This document shows positions 14,652 to 28,600 of a stretch of 64,000 nt of DNA, in pieces. Source of the DNA: Mansonella perstans (lineage: Eukaryota > Nematoda > Chromadorea > Rhabditida > Onchocercidae); contig JBAMDO010000107.1 of assembly GCA_037074765.1 (NCBI GenBank), positions 62,001 to 126,000 of the forward strand, read 5' to 3'. The position numbers were made by a program, and so were the translations under genes. The stretch's first letter is position 1. Each line of letters begins with the position of its first letter. The notes under the pieces are model-generated. The model was not told the DNA's origin, did no database searches, and saw nothing but the letters and a program-made list of their open reading frames with translations.

Positions 14652-17600
14652 ATGGATGTAAAGAAAGTTAGCGTTGTTGAATTATTTTCAAAATTCCACG
14701 TAACACTGAAGGAAGCCTGGTTGAATGAAGTCCTGGAATATCTTCAAGTAGAAAGAGCCAACGTGGTATGTGGCATCTTTCATCTACCATTTTTCTTTCC
14801 AATTTAAATTACATTTGACGGAAATGACGTTTGCGTCTTTTTTTTTATCTTGGCTTCATCATCGAAACCTAAATATCAGTGATGATACAATAACTATTCC
14901 AATACGCTTGATAAAACATCAAACTTATTTAAGATAACTTTACTTCTTCCTATTTCTAGACCTACTTTACAGTCTTGATCTATAGCAATCTTGACCTTTA
15001 GAAATCCTCATACTTCATAATTTTCTCGGATAATATCATTCAACTTATCTCTTCATTTACTTCACTGCAGGATATTCCAACACTAATTCAACTCGTTTAC
15101 GAACAATGGCTATTTTCGGAATTGTCAAATAGTACACGTCCAAAAATACGTCTATCACCATTCGAGAAAAAAACATTTCTTGACAGCGATATTGTTGTTC
15201 AAGTAAGGCTATGATGTTAGGAAATTTCAATGTTGCAATAAAAATCGAAATTTCAATTATTTGACTCAAATTGAATTTCTCTCTCCGACCTAAATTTCAA
15301 TTTGCAAAATTTGAGCTATGCATATCTGAACACACTGTAAAGAGATGTTATTTATCCATTCCTATAAAGAAATTATTTGAGAAAAATGCCGCTATTCCAT
15401 TTTAGCATATTTTAGTTCATCAATATAATTTGTTCCAGATAAACTGGTTGATAGATATACACACTTCTATGTACTCAAAATTAAACCAGTATCGTGAGCA
15501 TAACTTAGATAGCAGTTTTTTCCACTGGAAATCAAATGACGAAATAGAGGTTATTCGAATTTCCTTGCATAAATTTTTGAAAATTTTTGCAAACAAGTTA
15601 TTGACTGCTGAAGATTTTCAATCTAAACCAATCTGATCGCATTTTCACAGTAATCCTACATGCATTCTTATTTTTTTTTTTTTTTTCACTGTTAAAAATT
15701 TACATCTTTTGTTCTTTCATAGTTGGAAATTGTAAAATACTGCTTGAAAATCGGAATTTAAATTGAAAAACTAAATTATATGCTGAAAAAAGCAATAATT
15801 TATTCTGTAATCTGCTTTTTATTCTTCAAATTTTAGATTATATCTAATATAAAATGATTTTTATCAAAAAACTTTTATCATCTGTTACTTACTTTGATCT
15901 AATCCTTAACATATCAGCTATCCTTGATATGTTAGTATCTTTATGTTAGCTACGATAATTTTCATATCATGATTGCAGTCTCTGTTCTGTTAGTTCCTGT
16001 AATAAAAGTGATAAGCTATGCATGAAATTGTATCATGGAATAAACTGCCATATTTTTGCCTCTTATTTAAAGGACTTGGATCCGGCAGATCGAATGTATT
16101 TGATGGAAGTAACTGACGGCCAAAGGAAATTGCGCGCTATAGAATATCAGAAAATTGATAAGCTGCGCGGAAATTTGCCACGTGGGATAAAGGTTTGATC
16201 TGGATTGTTCTGGGTTCTTTCAACTGACTCTTCAATCAGTCTAATACTTTCATTAATTGTCCCTATACAAAATATAGTCATGATTCTGTGTTCACATTTT
16301 TCATCGCTGCTTCTTATTTTTCACCGCTTCTCTACTGTACCATACCATCGTTGATTTGTTCGTCTCCAAACTACTTCGTATACGTGTAAATTTTCATTCT
16401 TTGAAATTCAGAAACAGAAATGTATTCATAACTTTGTCTTGAAATCTACATGTTTTCAAGCTCCTGATCTATGGTGGTACGATTTGTCGTCGCAACGTAC
16501 TGTTGCTGTCATCAAATAATGTAATGGTTTTGGGTGGTGAGAGCGAAATGTGTCATCAGAATGCTTCAGCTCTTATTATTGCTCAACGTTTAGGGATTGA
16601 TGAAAAGAAGCTGAATTTAATAGGATGGTAATGTTAAATTTTAAATTCAGAAACAGCAAAAAAACATAAATGTTATTAGAAAACTCGACGAAATGGAATT
16701 TGAAAAATTTTCTGGATCTCTAAACAACCATCATCAAACCATATATCAGTGTACTCCTCTTGATTACTAGTAATACTAGTAGACTTCTTTCTATCATCCA
16801 AAATCATCGCCAAGAGAAAGAAGTACTTGTAAAAGTACCATTCAATCAGGAAAATATGGTTCATCTTCGTAGTACTGTCACTGGTAGTTAAGCCTTGGTG
16901 GATTTGATTAATAATATACGTTCTTTGAAGTTACAAAGAATATTGTAGCTAAGTTAAGTATTAAATATTAAATTTAAGATTATATGATACTGTTAAAGAT
17001 ATTTAGTTGAGAAATTTTTTAGTGTGAAAAACGAAGAATATGAAAACTCAGTGAAGACAGTGAAACGAATAGAAATGAAGGGAGCGGAAAAGGTTAACAT
17101 TACTATGTGAAGAGAAAATTCATGAATTAATTAATCTAAGCAATTGATATTTCATTTTCTGCAAATTCATCATAATTTATAGATTCAAACAATAATACCA
17201 TCAGTTCACATGTGCAAGAATGTTGCAGCTAATTCAGGTGGACAGCAAAGTGCAAATATATGTATCGGTAAAACAGTAAAGGGAGAGAACGCTAGAGAAA
17301 AAAAACAGTATATTCTTACATTGAATTTGTTTTGAATTTTTAAAAATTAGAGTTTAAACCAAAGGTGCTGAATTTCATACGTTTCAGCAAGAGACCTGTT
17401 TTGTCACGCACGATAACATCCTATTTTCAACCTGAGCGCAAGGTTCCTTCTTCCAAAGTATGTTCAAAGATCTCAATGAAATCTCAGATGTCTTTAATCG
17501 ATAAGAAGATCAAGGAAGAAATTGAACCAGAACACTTACCACAGGATTCATTTCAAAAAAAACAACAAGAAAAGATGGAATCTCCGCCAATATTACTCTC

Positions 17601-20600
17601 TTCTGCTGATTCGAAGCAACAATTGCAGCATCCCATTGCAACTATCACTATTCCGCAACAGTCAAATGAATCATCAAAAAATCATGTATCACTAGCACAA
17701 AAATCAGATCCATCTGCAGTTGTATCACGAATGCTTTATATGCAAAAGATAATGAGCGAATCAGAACTGAAATCTGATTTGCGAGAAAAATCAATCGCCA
17801 CAATGCAGTATCAATCTCAGATTGTTGACAAATTCTGTTCCAATTCACAATTCAGGATGCAACCGGAAACTCTATCAGCAAAATTATCGGCAAGAAATTT
17901 TGAAACAACTCGGTCACTAATAGTTGCTGATAATGATTCTACTCCTTCTGCTCGAAAAATAAATGCCCAATATGACGATATTAAACTTAGTGATGGAGAA
18001 AGGGAACAAAAAAGCGAACCAATAAAACCATTGATTCCTGTTTGGTCTACAGACTTACAACGAAATTCCACAGATAAGACTGAACATGAAGCTATTATTT
18101 CCTCATCAAATATTCAGGAACGCGTAATTCGCTCTGCTAATAAATGGTACTTATTGCTTCCTTATTTTAAATGATGCAAATAGTTCTTTTTCATCTATTC
18201 TATCCCTGTCTTACTTTTGCATAACCATTCCTACTTACCTTATGGCTTTAAAGTTAAAGAATTTCTGAAAGTTTTTTTTTTTGAACTCACGTAGTACAGA
18301 AATCATTTTAAGTGTTTTATTCTTTGCAATATTCTTCAGAGTTCATTGATTAATTTTTTCCTCATTAATTCCAAAAAAGAAAAAAAAGAAAGAAAATTAT
18401 GAAAATATATTTTGTTAACAGGCGATATACAACCAACGAGAACAGCAAACAGTTTTTGACAAACGAGTTTCATATGCCTGCTCCAAAAGTAACTTTTTGA
18501 AGAGATAAAAATACTTGAAAACAATTTGGATCCAAATGGATGTTACTTTTATGCATTGAATTCTCATTTAAATGTGCTAATGATTTGCGCAATGTGCGGC
18601 ACATTAAAAAGATCAAAAAAAAAATGGCAAAAAATGGAGTTTAAATCAGATGGATTAGTGAAATGACCATTAGCTAGATTAGATGTAATAGATGCTTACA
18701 ATTTTGTTTGCTATTGTCCTTAAGATGCAAATGCAAACAGTGAATGACGATTGCAATAATCTGTTGATTGAACCATCACTTTTGGTCCATCGTAGTACGA
18801 CAGATGGGTCACAAAATTCCTCGATAAAACAAGTATCACTCAATATTCCAAAACAAGATGTTGAAGGTAAGGGATTTATTACTCGTCACCCTATGGCGGT
18901 GCAACGGTAATGCGCATCTCATTTCAGATCAGAAGGTTTGCGTATTCGAATCACGTCGTGGTCATATTGTAATTTATGCTTTAGCAAACTTGACTGGTGT
19001 TTTAGCAAACTTGGTACATACCAAAAATATTCATTGATTCATTTGCATACTACAGGAATTTTATGTATAGTGAGCAAATACTGACATGTCTCTAACATGA
19101 AGAATTTTTTTTGTTTCGCTGTGATTTGAATGTTTAGCTCTCTGGGTCTAGCATGGTATTTTTCAGGATTTGATTCGTTCTCTTCTACTTCATTTAATCA
19201 ATATTTAAAATGACTAAATCTATATATTAACATTTCGTTTAATTCTATAAAGTTCTATAAGTTCTTCTATAAGTTAAATTCTATGATTTTGCATAGCGCT
19301 ACGAAGTCCATAAATCGTAAAAAGTTTAAAATTCACATGTAAGTTCATGTAGTGCTTTTTTCCCGCAAAAGATCATCTGGTGAAAGTATAAGTTGTTTTT
19401 TACATTATTATTATTGCCATAAGCTCTTGTTGTCTGATTTAATTTGAAGTATGTAAACAAAAAACTTTCATTCAAAGATAGATGTATTGGAAGCAATTTG
19501 AAAAAAAAAAAGCAAATTTAATCACCGTTCTTTTTGGCTGTTCAGTCAACTTTTATTTCAATATATTTTCATAACGAAAATTTTGAGTTCCTTTTCTTGG
19601 CTTACTTTTCTATTCTTACTAACATCAAAAATTGAAGCGAAAATTCAGTCCGAGAAATGAGTAGTCAAAGCGACTACTCTTAATGCTATCAAATATTGAA
19701 TAAGAAAATACAAAAAAGTTACTTTCGAGACTGCAACTGTCATTCCAATTTATATAGTCTTTAATCAACCTGAATAGTTGCAGCGCTCGCAGTTTTTATT
19801 AATGAAGCCATCACAATACATTCTTTGATTTTGCCTATTAGATATTCTAAAGTATTCTATCCACTGTTTATTCGGCTTGTTTATCTCTTATTTCTAATTT
19901 CAGCCTCAAATGTTGCTTTGCAGCCGGTTGTGACACAATGTCGTTCTGGTACACTACTTCCTATATTAGGACAAGTTACCAATTCCCAGCAGAATCCTGT
20001 AAAACATATTCATTTTTTAAATGAGTTATTATTGCGAAGAAATTCTTGCATGGTTTTTGTTTTGAAGATTTAATGAAGCATCGGGAAACCGATCATAAAT
20101 CAGATCTCATTTTTGCAATTTTGTGTCACCGATGATAGACATGATCTTTGACGTGATCGTGATTTATTTATCATGAACTAGAGTAACTGATAGAAATGAA
20201 ATTTTCATTTTATATTGCTTCTTTAAGTTATTCTTAACTGTAATGTTTAATCCGATTTGTCAGTATTTCCAGGTTCCATCTCACGCTTCTCAAAACTTTT
20301 TCACGAATTCAGAACCCCAGCATGTTCCAGAAAAGTCTATTTGTGTTAACACTTCTTTTAAAAATCGTCCAGCAACATTAGTTTTACCTGATACAACGCT
20401 CCACATAATACCACATGTAAATATCATACAGCGTTATCGTGCACTGAACATCGTATGGATAAAAGAAGCATGTTATCAACGGAGGTACTGTCTGGTAGCA
20501 CATCGTAAACGAGTGCAGGTATTTTGCAGAATTAATTACAGAATTAATTGCTTTGATCCGTGACAGTTTCGATCCAACGACGCAAATTATTGTTAACAGA

Positions 20601-22107
20601 ATTCCTTGTTTAATTATGTATCAAGAAAAAGAATTTCTTCATCTATGATATGCTTGAGTATCGATTTGCTATCTCGAATTTAATAAATAATGGGCTTAAC
20701 TGTTTCAAAATCAGTAATGATTTTGTTTCTATCTTCGAACTTAGCTTATCTCAAGAATTTAATTTCTGATTTTTTTATAATAAGGGAAATTTTAATTCAC
20801 TTCAATTGTCTCATTTTTAGCCAATTTTTTGCAAATTGCGTTCTGGTTTGCAATTTATTGGACAGAAATGGACAGCAGTGCTACGAATCGTTGATGAAAC
20901 TTGCGATGGACTCGACTGCTTAGTGCACAATGATGCAGTTAGTAATTTAATCGGTTTCACACCGCAAGAAGCACAGGTTTGTCTTCAAGTCTTCAAGATT
21001 GCAAATTTCGGTCCTTCCAAAAAAAAATATGACGTGGGAAACGATGGAGGGAGTCAGATGCGAAGTAAGCGTGACCTGAAATTTTTGACGTCAAACAAGC
21101 TTATGCATCGATTCAGACCATTTATCATAGCCTAAGAACAATGATAGGAATATTTCGCAAAGATCGTGAAAAATAATTCATTGCAGTTTCTTGTATGAAA
21201 ATGGGAATAGCATTTCCACTATATAAAAGCAATTCTTGAGCTAATAGAAAGACAGGGACTGGTCTTTGGCCGGTAATTAATTAAATCTCGTATCATCTCT
21301 CTAAATTTCGCAACATTTCACTTTTAATTTTTGCATTTTATTGTTGGAATCACCTGTCCTTCGCTTTAAATTTCCATTGGATCAAAGGTTGAGATTATTT
21401 AAGTGAAGTTTCTATAAAAAGTTCTCCTAGTTTCTTCTTGTGCATATGAACGTCGTAATTAAAATTCACTGTAAAAAGTAATCATTTTACTGAAAAGTTT
21501 TGATCTATTGAAATATGTGAATTTTTAAAGGACAAAAAATTTCTCTAACCAAATTTGGAATTTGAAACATGAGTCAAAGAAGTCTATTTTGAAAATTTAA
21601 AGTTTATTAAAAATGGATAAGCAAAACAGAAGAAATCCTTGCAAGTCCTGGAAAAAGATGACGCATTATTAAATAAGTAATTAAAACATCGTATAGTTAA
21701 CCGACTTAGAAACCAAAATTAATGGCAAATATTAACATTGTCAGAGAAATTCCTTTTAATTTTGATTTAATTTGGTTCATTATAATTTTTTCACCGTTAA
21801 AAGTACTTTAATAGCACTTTTCTATTATCATCAGTTTACCTGTGATGCATGGTTGATTTAAGCAATTTTGACAAATATTTTAGTTCCCTAAACTCTTTCT
21901 GCAAATTTTCATTCATTTTGATTTTAGCAAGCGGCAGCAAGCAACGATCGTATTCGTACAGCGTACTACAAAGGGCGTGCTCAAGCGGTGCTTGAAATAT
22001 TTAAGCGATTGGATCTGGTACTAACAGTCGAATTCTCGTCATCGTCAAATGTTCTACCACTCATCGTCGATATCACCAATCTTTCAACGGCACTTGGCTT
22101 ATGCTAA
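14652..22107 (+). CDS. rmh-1: RMI1 homologue, OB-fold subunit of the BLM-TOP3-RMI (BTR) dissolvasome
   Basis: RMI1 binds TOP3 and the BLM helicase to dissolve double Holliday junctions. Fourteen exons: 14652-14765, 15071-15202, 15439-15549, 16073-16192, 16461-16627, 16771-16883, 17205-17267, 17351-18146, 18422-18488, 18725-18866, 19904-19998, 20273-20518, 20821-20976, 21928-22107. They give 833 aa. The N-terminal helical domain (DIPTLIQLVYEQWLFSEL) and first OB fold are clear (INWLIDIHTSMYSKL, LPRGIK, LLIYGG, NVLLLSSNNVMVLGGESE, about 83-200). Residues 274-538 are a Ser/Gln/Lys-rich disordered linker from one long exon. The last ~190 residues (VLRIVDETCDGLDC, LIGFTPQEAQ, VLEIFKRLDLVLTVEF) look like the RMI1 C-terminal OB fold. 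Exons 6, 7, 9 and 11 are short and rest on phase and splice sites only; exon 6 could start at 16780. An in-frame stop at 14640 fixes the start. A 9-codon upstream ORF at 14642 overlaps it. Confidence 0.88.
18887..18964 (+). pseudogene. tRNA-Trp-like relic with anticodon position TCA
   Basis: Starting 20 bp inside rmh-1 intron 10 is a tRNA-Trp-like sequence: D-loop GCAACGGTA (18901-18909), anticodon arm CAGATCAGAAGG (18925-18936), and T-loop TTCGAATCACGTCG (18945-18958) with a GGTCA end (18960-18964). The anticodon loop is TTTCAGA (18922-18928), so positions 34-36 are TCA, where tRNA-Trp has CCA. The acceptor stem 5' arm pairs poorly with the 3' arm, the D arm has extra bases, and one pair is lost in both the anticodon and T stems. 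It is almost certainly a decayed copy. Comparison is to the tRNA-Trp sequence as I recall it. Confidence 0.75.
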
Positions 22108-25100
22108 TTTCTATGTATATTTACTTTCTCAATAGCATGTTAATTTGTCAAAATTTCCATTCTCTAAGTAATGCTCATCATTACTTACTTTTTTCTTTTC
22201 TGTTAATTCATCATCATAATTATCATCATTATTGTTTGCTTTTTCTACATTTGTCTATTTGTCTTGATATTTATTTGATCATCTAAATAATCCGTTTATT
22301 TATTTTTTCTTCACTTTTTGTCATTTATTGAAAATTTATTTGATTCTAAAAAAATTCTTTGGATCATTTCTGTTCTGCAATTTCATCAAATCCGGACTGG
22401 TTCATTGATATTCTTACTATAGTTTTTTAGCTTTGAATCTATTTTCTTTTACTTTGTGTTTTATCTGATATATTCGACAAAAAAAAAGAAATATTTTTAA
22501 ACTGTTGTGGGCGAGTCACTTTGTGAAATTTTGAAAAAGAAATTTGAGATTTTGACAATTTTTTTAAAATATTTGAGTTTTTCTGTTATTTCTGTTATTG
22601 TAGCTTGAAATGTTCAAGCGTAAATATGGAAATATGTGACATTAAATTAATCAAATTGTTTTCAAACTTTGTTACTGTATTTAGCCCTTCTCTGTTAAAA
22701 ATTTCTAGTAATTGGCTTTCACAACAAGGAAAGTATTGTCACTACCACTTATGACTTGCTAACTTAAATGAACGAACTGATTGATAGGTCGAATTTTGTT
22801 GACGATCTTTACGATATGTGATTGAATTGACCTCATGTTTTGTTTTAACATTTATTTATCTAATCAAAGAGTGATGTATTTTAACTGTAAAGAAATTGAT
22901 TTAATGTTTCGTATTTGTGACACAGACAAATTGTGAGATTATTTCATTGCCCGCTTACTTCTTTCAATTATTTTTTCAATTAAATTCGCAAAATATTTTA
23001 ATTTTTTGTTCTATTGACGGCAATTTAACGATTATTAATAATATAAATTTTAGTTAAGCCTTATAATCGAAATTGTTTAGTAATTAATGTTTCTTAGTTA
23101 CATCATATTAACTAATATTTTATCAAGATGAGTAATTGTAGAAGTTTGCTCCTATAAAATGAAATTTAATTTATTTTTGAATCACAATTAGCATCCTAAC
23201 TCTTTCATTAGTTAGTAATACGACGATTAATTACGGATATTGTGTGGTAATGTTGCATATTGATTAGCGATATGTGCTAGCAACTGCCACTGTAAGCTAT
23301 TAGCATTTGATGAGTTCTGGATAATTAACAATTCAAATTATTTTAACAGGTGAATCATCATTCTTCCTGTTTCAAAGGTCATAAAAGATCAGAGACATTC
23401 GGTAATTGCTCAAGTTTTTCTGTGGAAAGGAAATATGATTCAGTGAGAAATCTTACCACCTTCAGTTAATGAAGAAAAAACTCACTGAGTGCTAAAGTAA
23501 AATTTTTTTTGTATATATATATATATTGGAAGACACGAAATATTGATTCAGCCTTTAAAAGGATTCTATCATATAAGTTAAATTTCATCAGATAATTTTC
23601 CACTGTTGACTGCATCATAATTCAGCAAACTTCAAGCGAATTATTCAATAACTATTTCGGAAATTATTCATTTTTGAAATGTTATCTTTTAAAAATATTC
23701 GATAACTATAAATCAATCGTTGTTTCGCTCTCAAAAGATTGCAGCAGTATGCAAGTTGGAATGGATTTAATACTCTTAACAATTCCTGTTATTAATTCCT
23801 TGCCGTAAAGTAATTCAATAAATATTTTAGTTTAATTTAAAATCAAAATGAATGTACATTGCTGACTGAGACAACACATTCAGCTGAATAATACTGTTTT
23901 ATTTGATTATTAAAAATTGGAAATTTCAAAAGTCTTTTAAAAAATCAAACCTCTTACGATGTCTGCTGTGCTCGTAGAGACTTTGCTATCTTTTACTAAG
24001 AAGACGAGAAGAATGACACATACTATTCCTCAATATTCTTACTATTAGTACTCGTAAATCTATGTGCCGTATCAAAAATGATTTCATTTTATTTTTTATC
24101 ATTTCTGACACTTTCACTTCTAATAAATATTTGTCCATAAATTTTCAAATCTTTTGAAATTTTTAAAATTCATTCAGATGCGATCTGAACCAAGATCTTC
24201 TTGGAATACGACATCTGACTAGAAAACGATTCGAATCAAAAATGTTAGATATTGTAAATTGAATTCCTGGATATAGGAGTGAATGATCACATTGCTAGTT
24301 GTCGAACTTTCTCATCTATAGCGTTGTAATATCTTCTCAAACATTAGTTTTTATTAAAAGATTCCAAAAATTTAAAGAATATGTCTGACAATCTGTTCTT
24401 ATCAAGTTGATTCATCAGCAGAAGAATCTGATACTAATTTGAAATTAATTTAAATAAAAGGAAAAAAAACTATTTCTGTCATTCAATTTCATATCCCGAA
24501 GAAATCTGATTCATACTTGATTTTGGACTTTTTTACTTTGTCTGGTTAAATAAATCGAATAGTTTCAAAGCAAATGCGATATTCCATACATTGTAATATT
24601 TGAATTTAAATTAAAATTTGAATTTAATTTCAATTCTCCATTGTGCTTATTTATTTCCAACTTTTATTTTAGCAACAAGGAAAAAAGAACAATTGTTTCA
24701 AATTTTCTAAAGAGTTAAAAACTATTTATTATCTTAAAATCATGTCTAATCGCTCTCGAAATCTTTCAAACTTCACTAAAAATTTGAAATTCTTGATGAC
24801 AAGACTGCCTTCCACTCTTTCACACCATCGTTACTGTCATCTTTCCGGTCCTATCATCTGCTTTCTAATTTCACCATCATCTGATATTCACAATAACATT
24901 TATTTATTGAATTGTGACTGCGTTCATAATTTGAATGAATATCCATTGTCATCAATTTAAATTTAATATTTGGTACCAATATTAATGAAACATTTTAGGT
25001 TTCAGATCAAATCACAGAACTTCACAAAATCTTACATATATATAAATCCCAGAACTTTAGGACTTTTAATTTAATCTTTTCAATGCTTTATTCTCAGTTA

Positions 25101-25683
25101 ACCAATATCAGTATTTCGGTCATTTACAGAGCTCAGGAAAGTTCATTCAGCATCCGAAATTCGCTGTTTGATTCTCGACTGTTGAGATGATTTTTCTAAT
25201 TTTTCATTGCATAAATGTCATCCCTTACACTTGTTTTGTTATTCTTCAATCCCAAGTTCAATGTTTTGGCTAACATTTTCTCAGCAATAGTCACTCTCTA
25301 TACAAATGTTAAATTTCTCATTTTTAATTCGTCAAATATTTATTAATTAGCGAATATTTGTCGATTCGATCATCTTAGTTGCATTCTTTTGTATTTAAAT
25401 TTATTAGCACTTTGTCTTATTGTTATTCTGATAATTGCAAAATATTTGAAGTTTTTTATTTACATCTCTCATTTTTATGTCTTCCAGTTATTCTCGTAAC
25501 AGTATTTCATATCCTGTTGAAGATGTCAACAAGCTATTCATTTTTATAGCAGGAGAGGCAAGAAGTTCAAACAAGTATTGCTGTTGTACAGATGTAAGAG
25601 TGACCCGTTGCTACAAAATGTTGGCTTCCAGTGGTCATCTTTGTTATCGTCATTAACAGAAAGACAAAACGATTTCTGAAGAA
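22108..25683. other. Gene-poor region between rmh-1 and the mig-17-like gene
   Basis: 3.6 kb of AT-rich DNA without a recognised gene. Open frames at 22101-22286 and 24742-24960 look like chance. A 59-codon open frame at 25477-25656 has acceptor-like (TCTTCCAG) and donor-like (GATGTAAGA) signals and might be a missed 5' exon of the protease gene, but it cannot join exon 1 in phase. Confidence 0.5.
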
Positions 25684-28600
25684 ATGACGCGAATCGCTGC
25701 TAATAGTACACTATGTACACTTTTATGTTATTTCATACCAGGTGAGATTGAATTCAACCGTTCTTCAAAAAAAAAAATCGTTCATTCATTAAATTGAATG
25801 ATTTACTAATCTTTGAGGGCTTTCAAAACGAGATACAACTCTAATGAAATAGTTCGACAAAAATAAATCAAGACTAAGAGTGAATTCGAGTTACAATACT
25901 TCTTGGTATCTATTATGTCACCTTGGTTTGCGGATATTGGCGTAGTGTAAAAACGCTACGTGAATTAATAAGTATGCTTTAAGAATGCTTTTCCATATTT
26001 CTTGCTTCAATATCGTTTACATAACTTCATGGCTACATCTGTGATTGTCCATTATTCTTTGATTCATTAGAATGAAGTTTATCGGGGAGTAGTATTAGAT
26101 TGAAAAATCACTGTGATATTAAATAGATTAATTGTCTCTCCAAAGTATAGAAAGAAAATGTTGACAGTTATCCAGTTCATTTCAAATAAAGCAGTAGGTT
26201 CTATGAGAGGTCACAGTATCTTGTATTTTTGTATTCAATACAAAAATAAAATTTTATAAAATCAAAAATATTTAAACATTTTTAGCGATTGTTTGCTTTC
26301 ATTCCTTTTTTTGTCATTCTTGTTAAGTTATTTACATACTGCTAGGAAAGTAATTTGCAGTTTGGAGTGCCATACACTTTCACCGAAGGATAAAATCAGC
26401 TGGTGTTGTTTTTGGAAAGGTATACTGTTTTTTCTTTCTCACAATAATGGAAAATTATTTCTCCAATCAGAATTTTTTATAATTTTGCTCTCGCGAATCG
26501 TTGCTTAGAAGTGCGTCAAATTTGAGGAAATTTTTCTGATTACTGCAATCTTCAGGAAATGCTATAGAAGTTGATTGTTATCAAGCTTTTTTAATTGTTA
26601 TATAGATGAATAAAACTTTTGCAATTATTATTTGAGGTTTTGAAATAAAAAGTTGTTGTTGGAGATGTATAATAGTAAATCAATTCTTTTTTGCAAACAG
26701 AGATTTTAAATTAAATTTAAAAATTCAAATAATTTAAAAATCACATTGTGAATGCCTGTTAAAAAGGGAAAATTCTTTTTGCAGCGAGTGCCACTATTTC
26801 GTAATTCAAAAATACAACATGACAATTCATCATTGAGATATCAGATTGATATTCTAATGGTGGCGGATTACTCACTTTACATGAATTTTCTGGAGATTGT
26901 CCGAGGTGATGAATACTCGGCATATTCGGTCACGAGCGACTATTTACTTGCTATTTTTGAACAGGTGAAATAGTCGAAAAAAGAATACTAGTAGAAGAAT
27001 CGCAATATTAGAAGTGATACATTAATTGATGAGCTATAATATCAATGATTAACTGATAACATTTATAGTAAAAGTAATTAGAATGTCTTATTGATGACAT
27101 GAAAATGATATTTAAAATTCTGAACAACCAAAATAAGAAATAAGTGCGAAACTATTCTAAGTTTATTTTCCACAGTAATACATGATTTGTTACTTCTAAA
27201 GAAACATTAAGAAACATTACATAAATGATAGATGCGCTCAATTTACGACAGCAATAGTCTGTTCGAGAATGTCCCAATGACTGTAAATTTGGCATCAACG
27301 ATGACAATGATTCGTGAAGATGACTGTCCATTAACTCCATTTCTAAATCAAACCAAATTGAACAACTTGGAAAATGCAAGGTAGGAGGCGTTGTTTATCT
27401 TTTATTCAAAAATAACCAAATAAAATGTAGAAGAAAAAAATCCGCAATGAGGATAAAAAATAGAACAAACTAAAATATCAGCTTATAACTAATTATTTCC
27501 ACTTACTTTTACAGTATCATTTTTGTATCGGTAAATTTAAAAAAAAAAAAAAAAGAAATTATATGCTTTAAAAAAGATCTCTCTGTCAGGATGAATGGAT
27601 TGGATGCTGTGAATTATATACAGAAATGGGTGGCTACTTATTCGCAATGGATCCCCGCTCATAATCATATCATTGTTTTAACAAAGTTTGTGCTATGTGC
27701 AAATTACAGTTCTGGTGCAGTTGGAATTGAATTTAAATTCGAATTCTGAACTTTTCAATTTAAGTAAATTTAACTACTGATTTAATGATGTTTGTCTGAT
27801 TTTAAATGAACTTTCACTTTTTTTTTTATCAGAATCGATTTACTCTCTTCAAAAGGTGACTCTAGCACTCAAGGAATGGCATATATTGAAACGATATGTC
27901 GAGTTACTGAATCAGCAAGTGTTGTAGAGGATATCGGTGGTATGGCTACCGCTGTAATCGCTGCTCATGAGCTGGCTCACAGGTACGTACATATCATTCA
28001 TAAAATATTTGTGAAAATTTGAGTGATTGAAAGCCAACAAAAGCGAAAAATATTCAAAGTCGATTAAAAGGCAAATTTGAGATATTTCATTAAGAAATTC
28101 TTTTTCAGTCTTGGCGCATTTCATGATGGAACTGGATCAGCCGAAAACTGCAACGGAAACTATCTGATGTCCGCAACAGTGTCAAGTTCGGATGATGAAC
28201 AGAAATTCTTCAGGACATTCAAGTTCTCACCGTGTTCAATTCAACAAATTCGATTATTTTTTGCGTACTTTTTTAATGAAATTTGAATAAACAAAAGTAG
28301 CAATTGCTTTCTAGAAAGGTTAAATTGTCTTTTTAAAACATAAACTTTTCAAAAAGAATTTGATTTTTGAAATTTTGCTGTATCAAATATAATTTGGACT
28401 AAATATTTGAACAAATTTGAGGAATTCCAGACGCGGAGCAGCTGATTGCTTGTTACGATCGAACAATCGTGAGAGACGGTTGCGACGTACTTCGCAATAT
28501 AAGCATCGCAAACCCGGCGAATTATTGGTGCAGCAGAACCAATGCAAGATAGCATTTGGACCTCATTACAGTGTTTGTCCGGTAACTTTTTTATTTAAAT

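Noticed and set aside
16771..16883. Alternative acceptor at 16780 for rmh-1 exon 6
   Set aside because: Both acceptors keep phase; the upstream one was listed, but the choice is open and changes only three residues.
25477..25656. 59-codon open frame with splice-like signals upstream of the mig-17-like gene
   Set aside because: No family motif, and its phase does not join exon 1 or exon 2 of the protease model. Kept only as a possible missed 5' exon.
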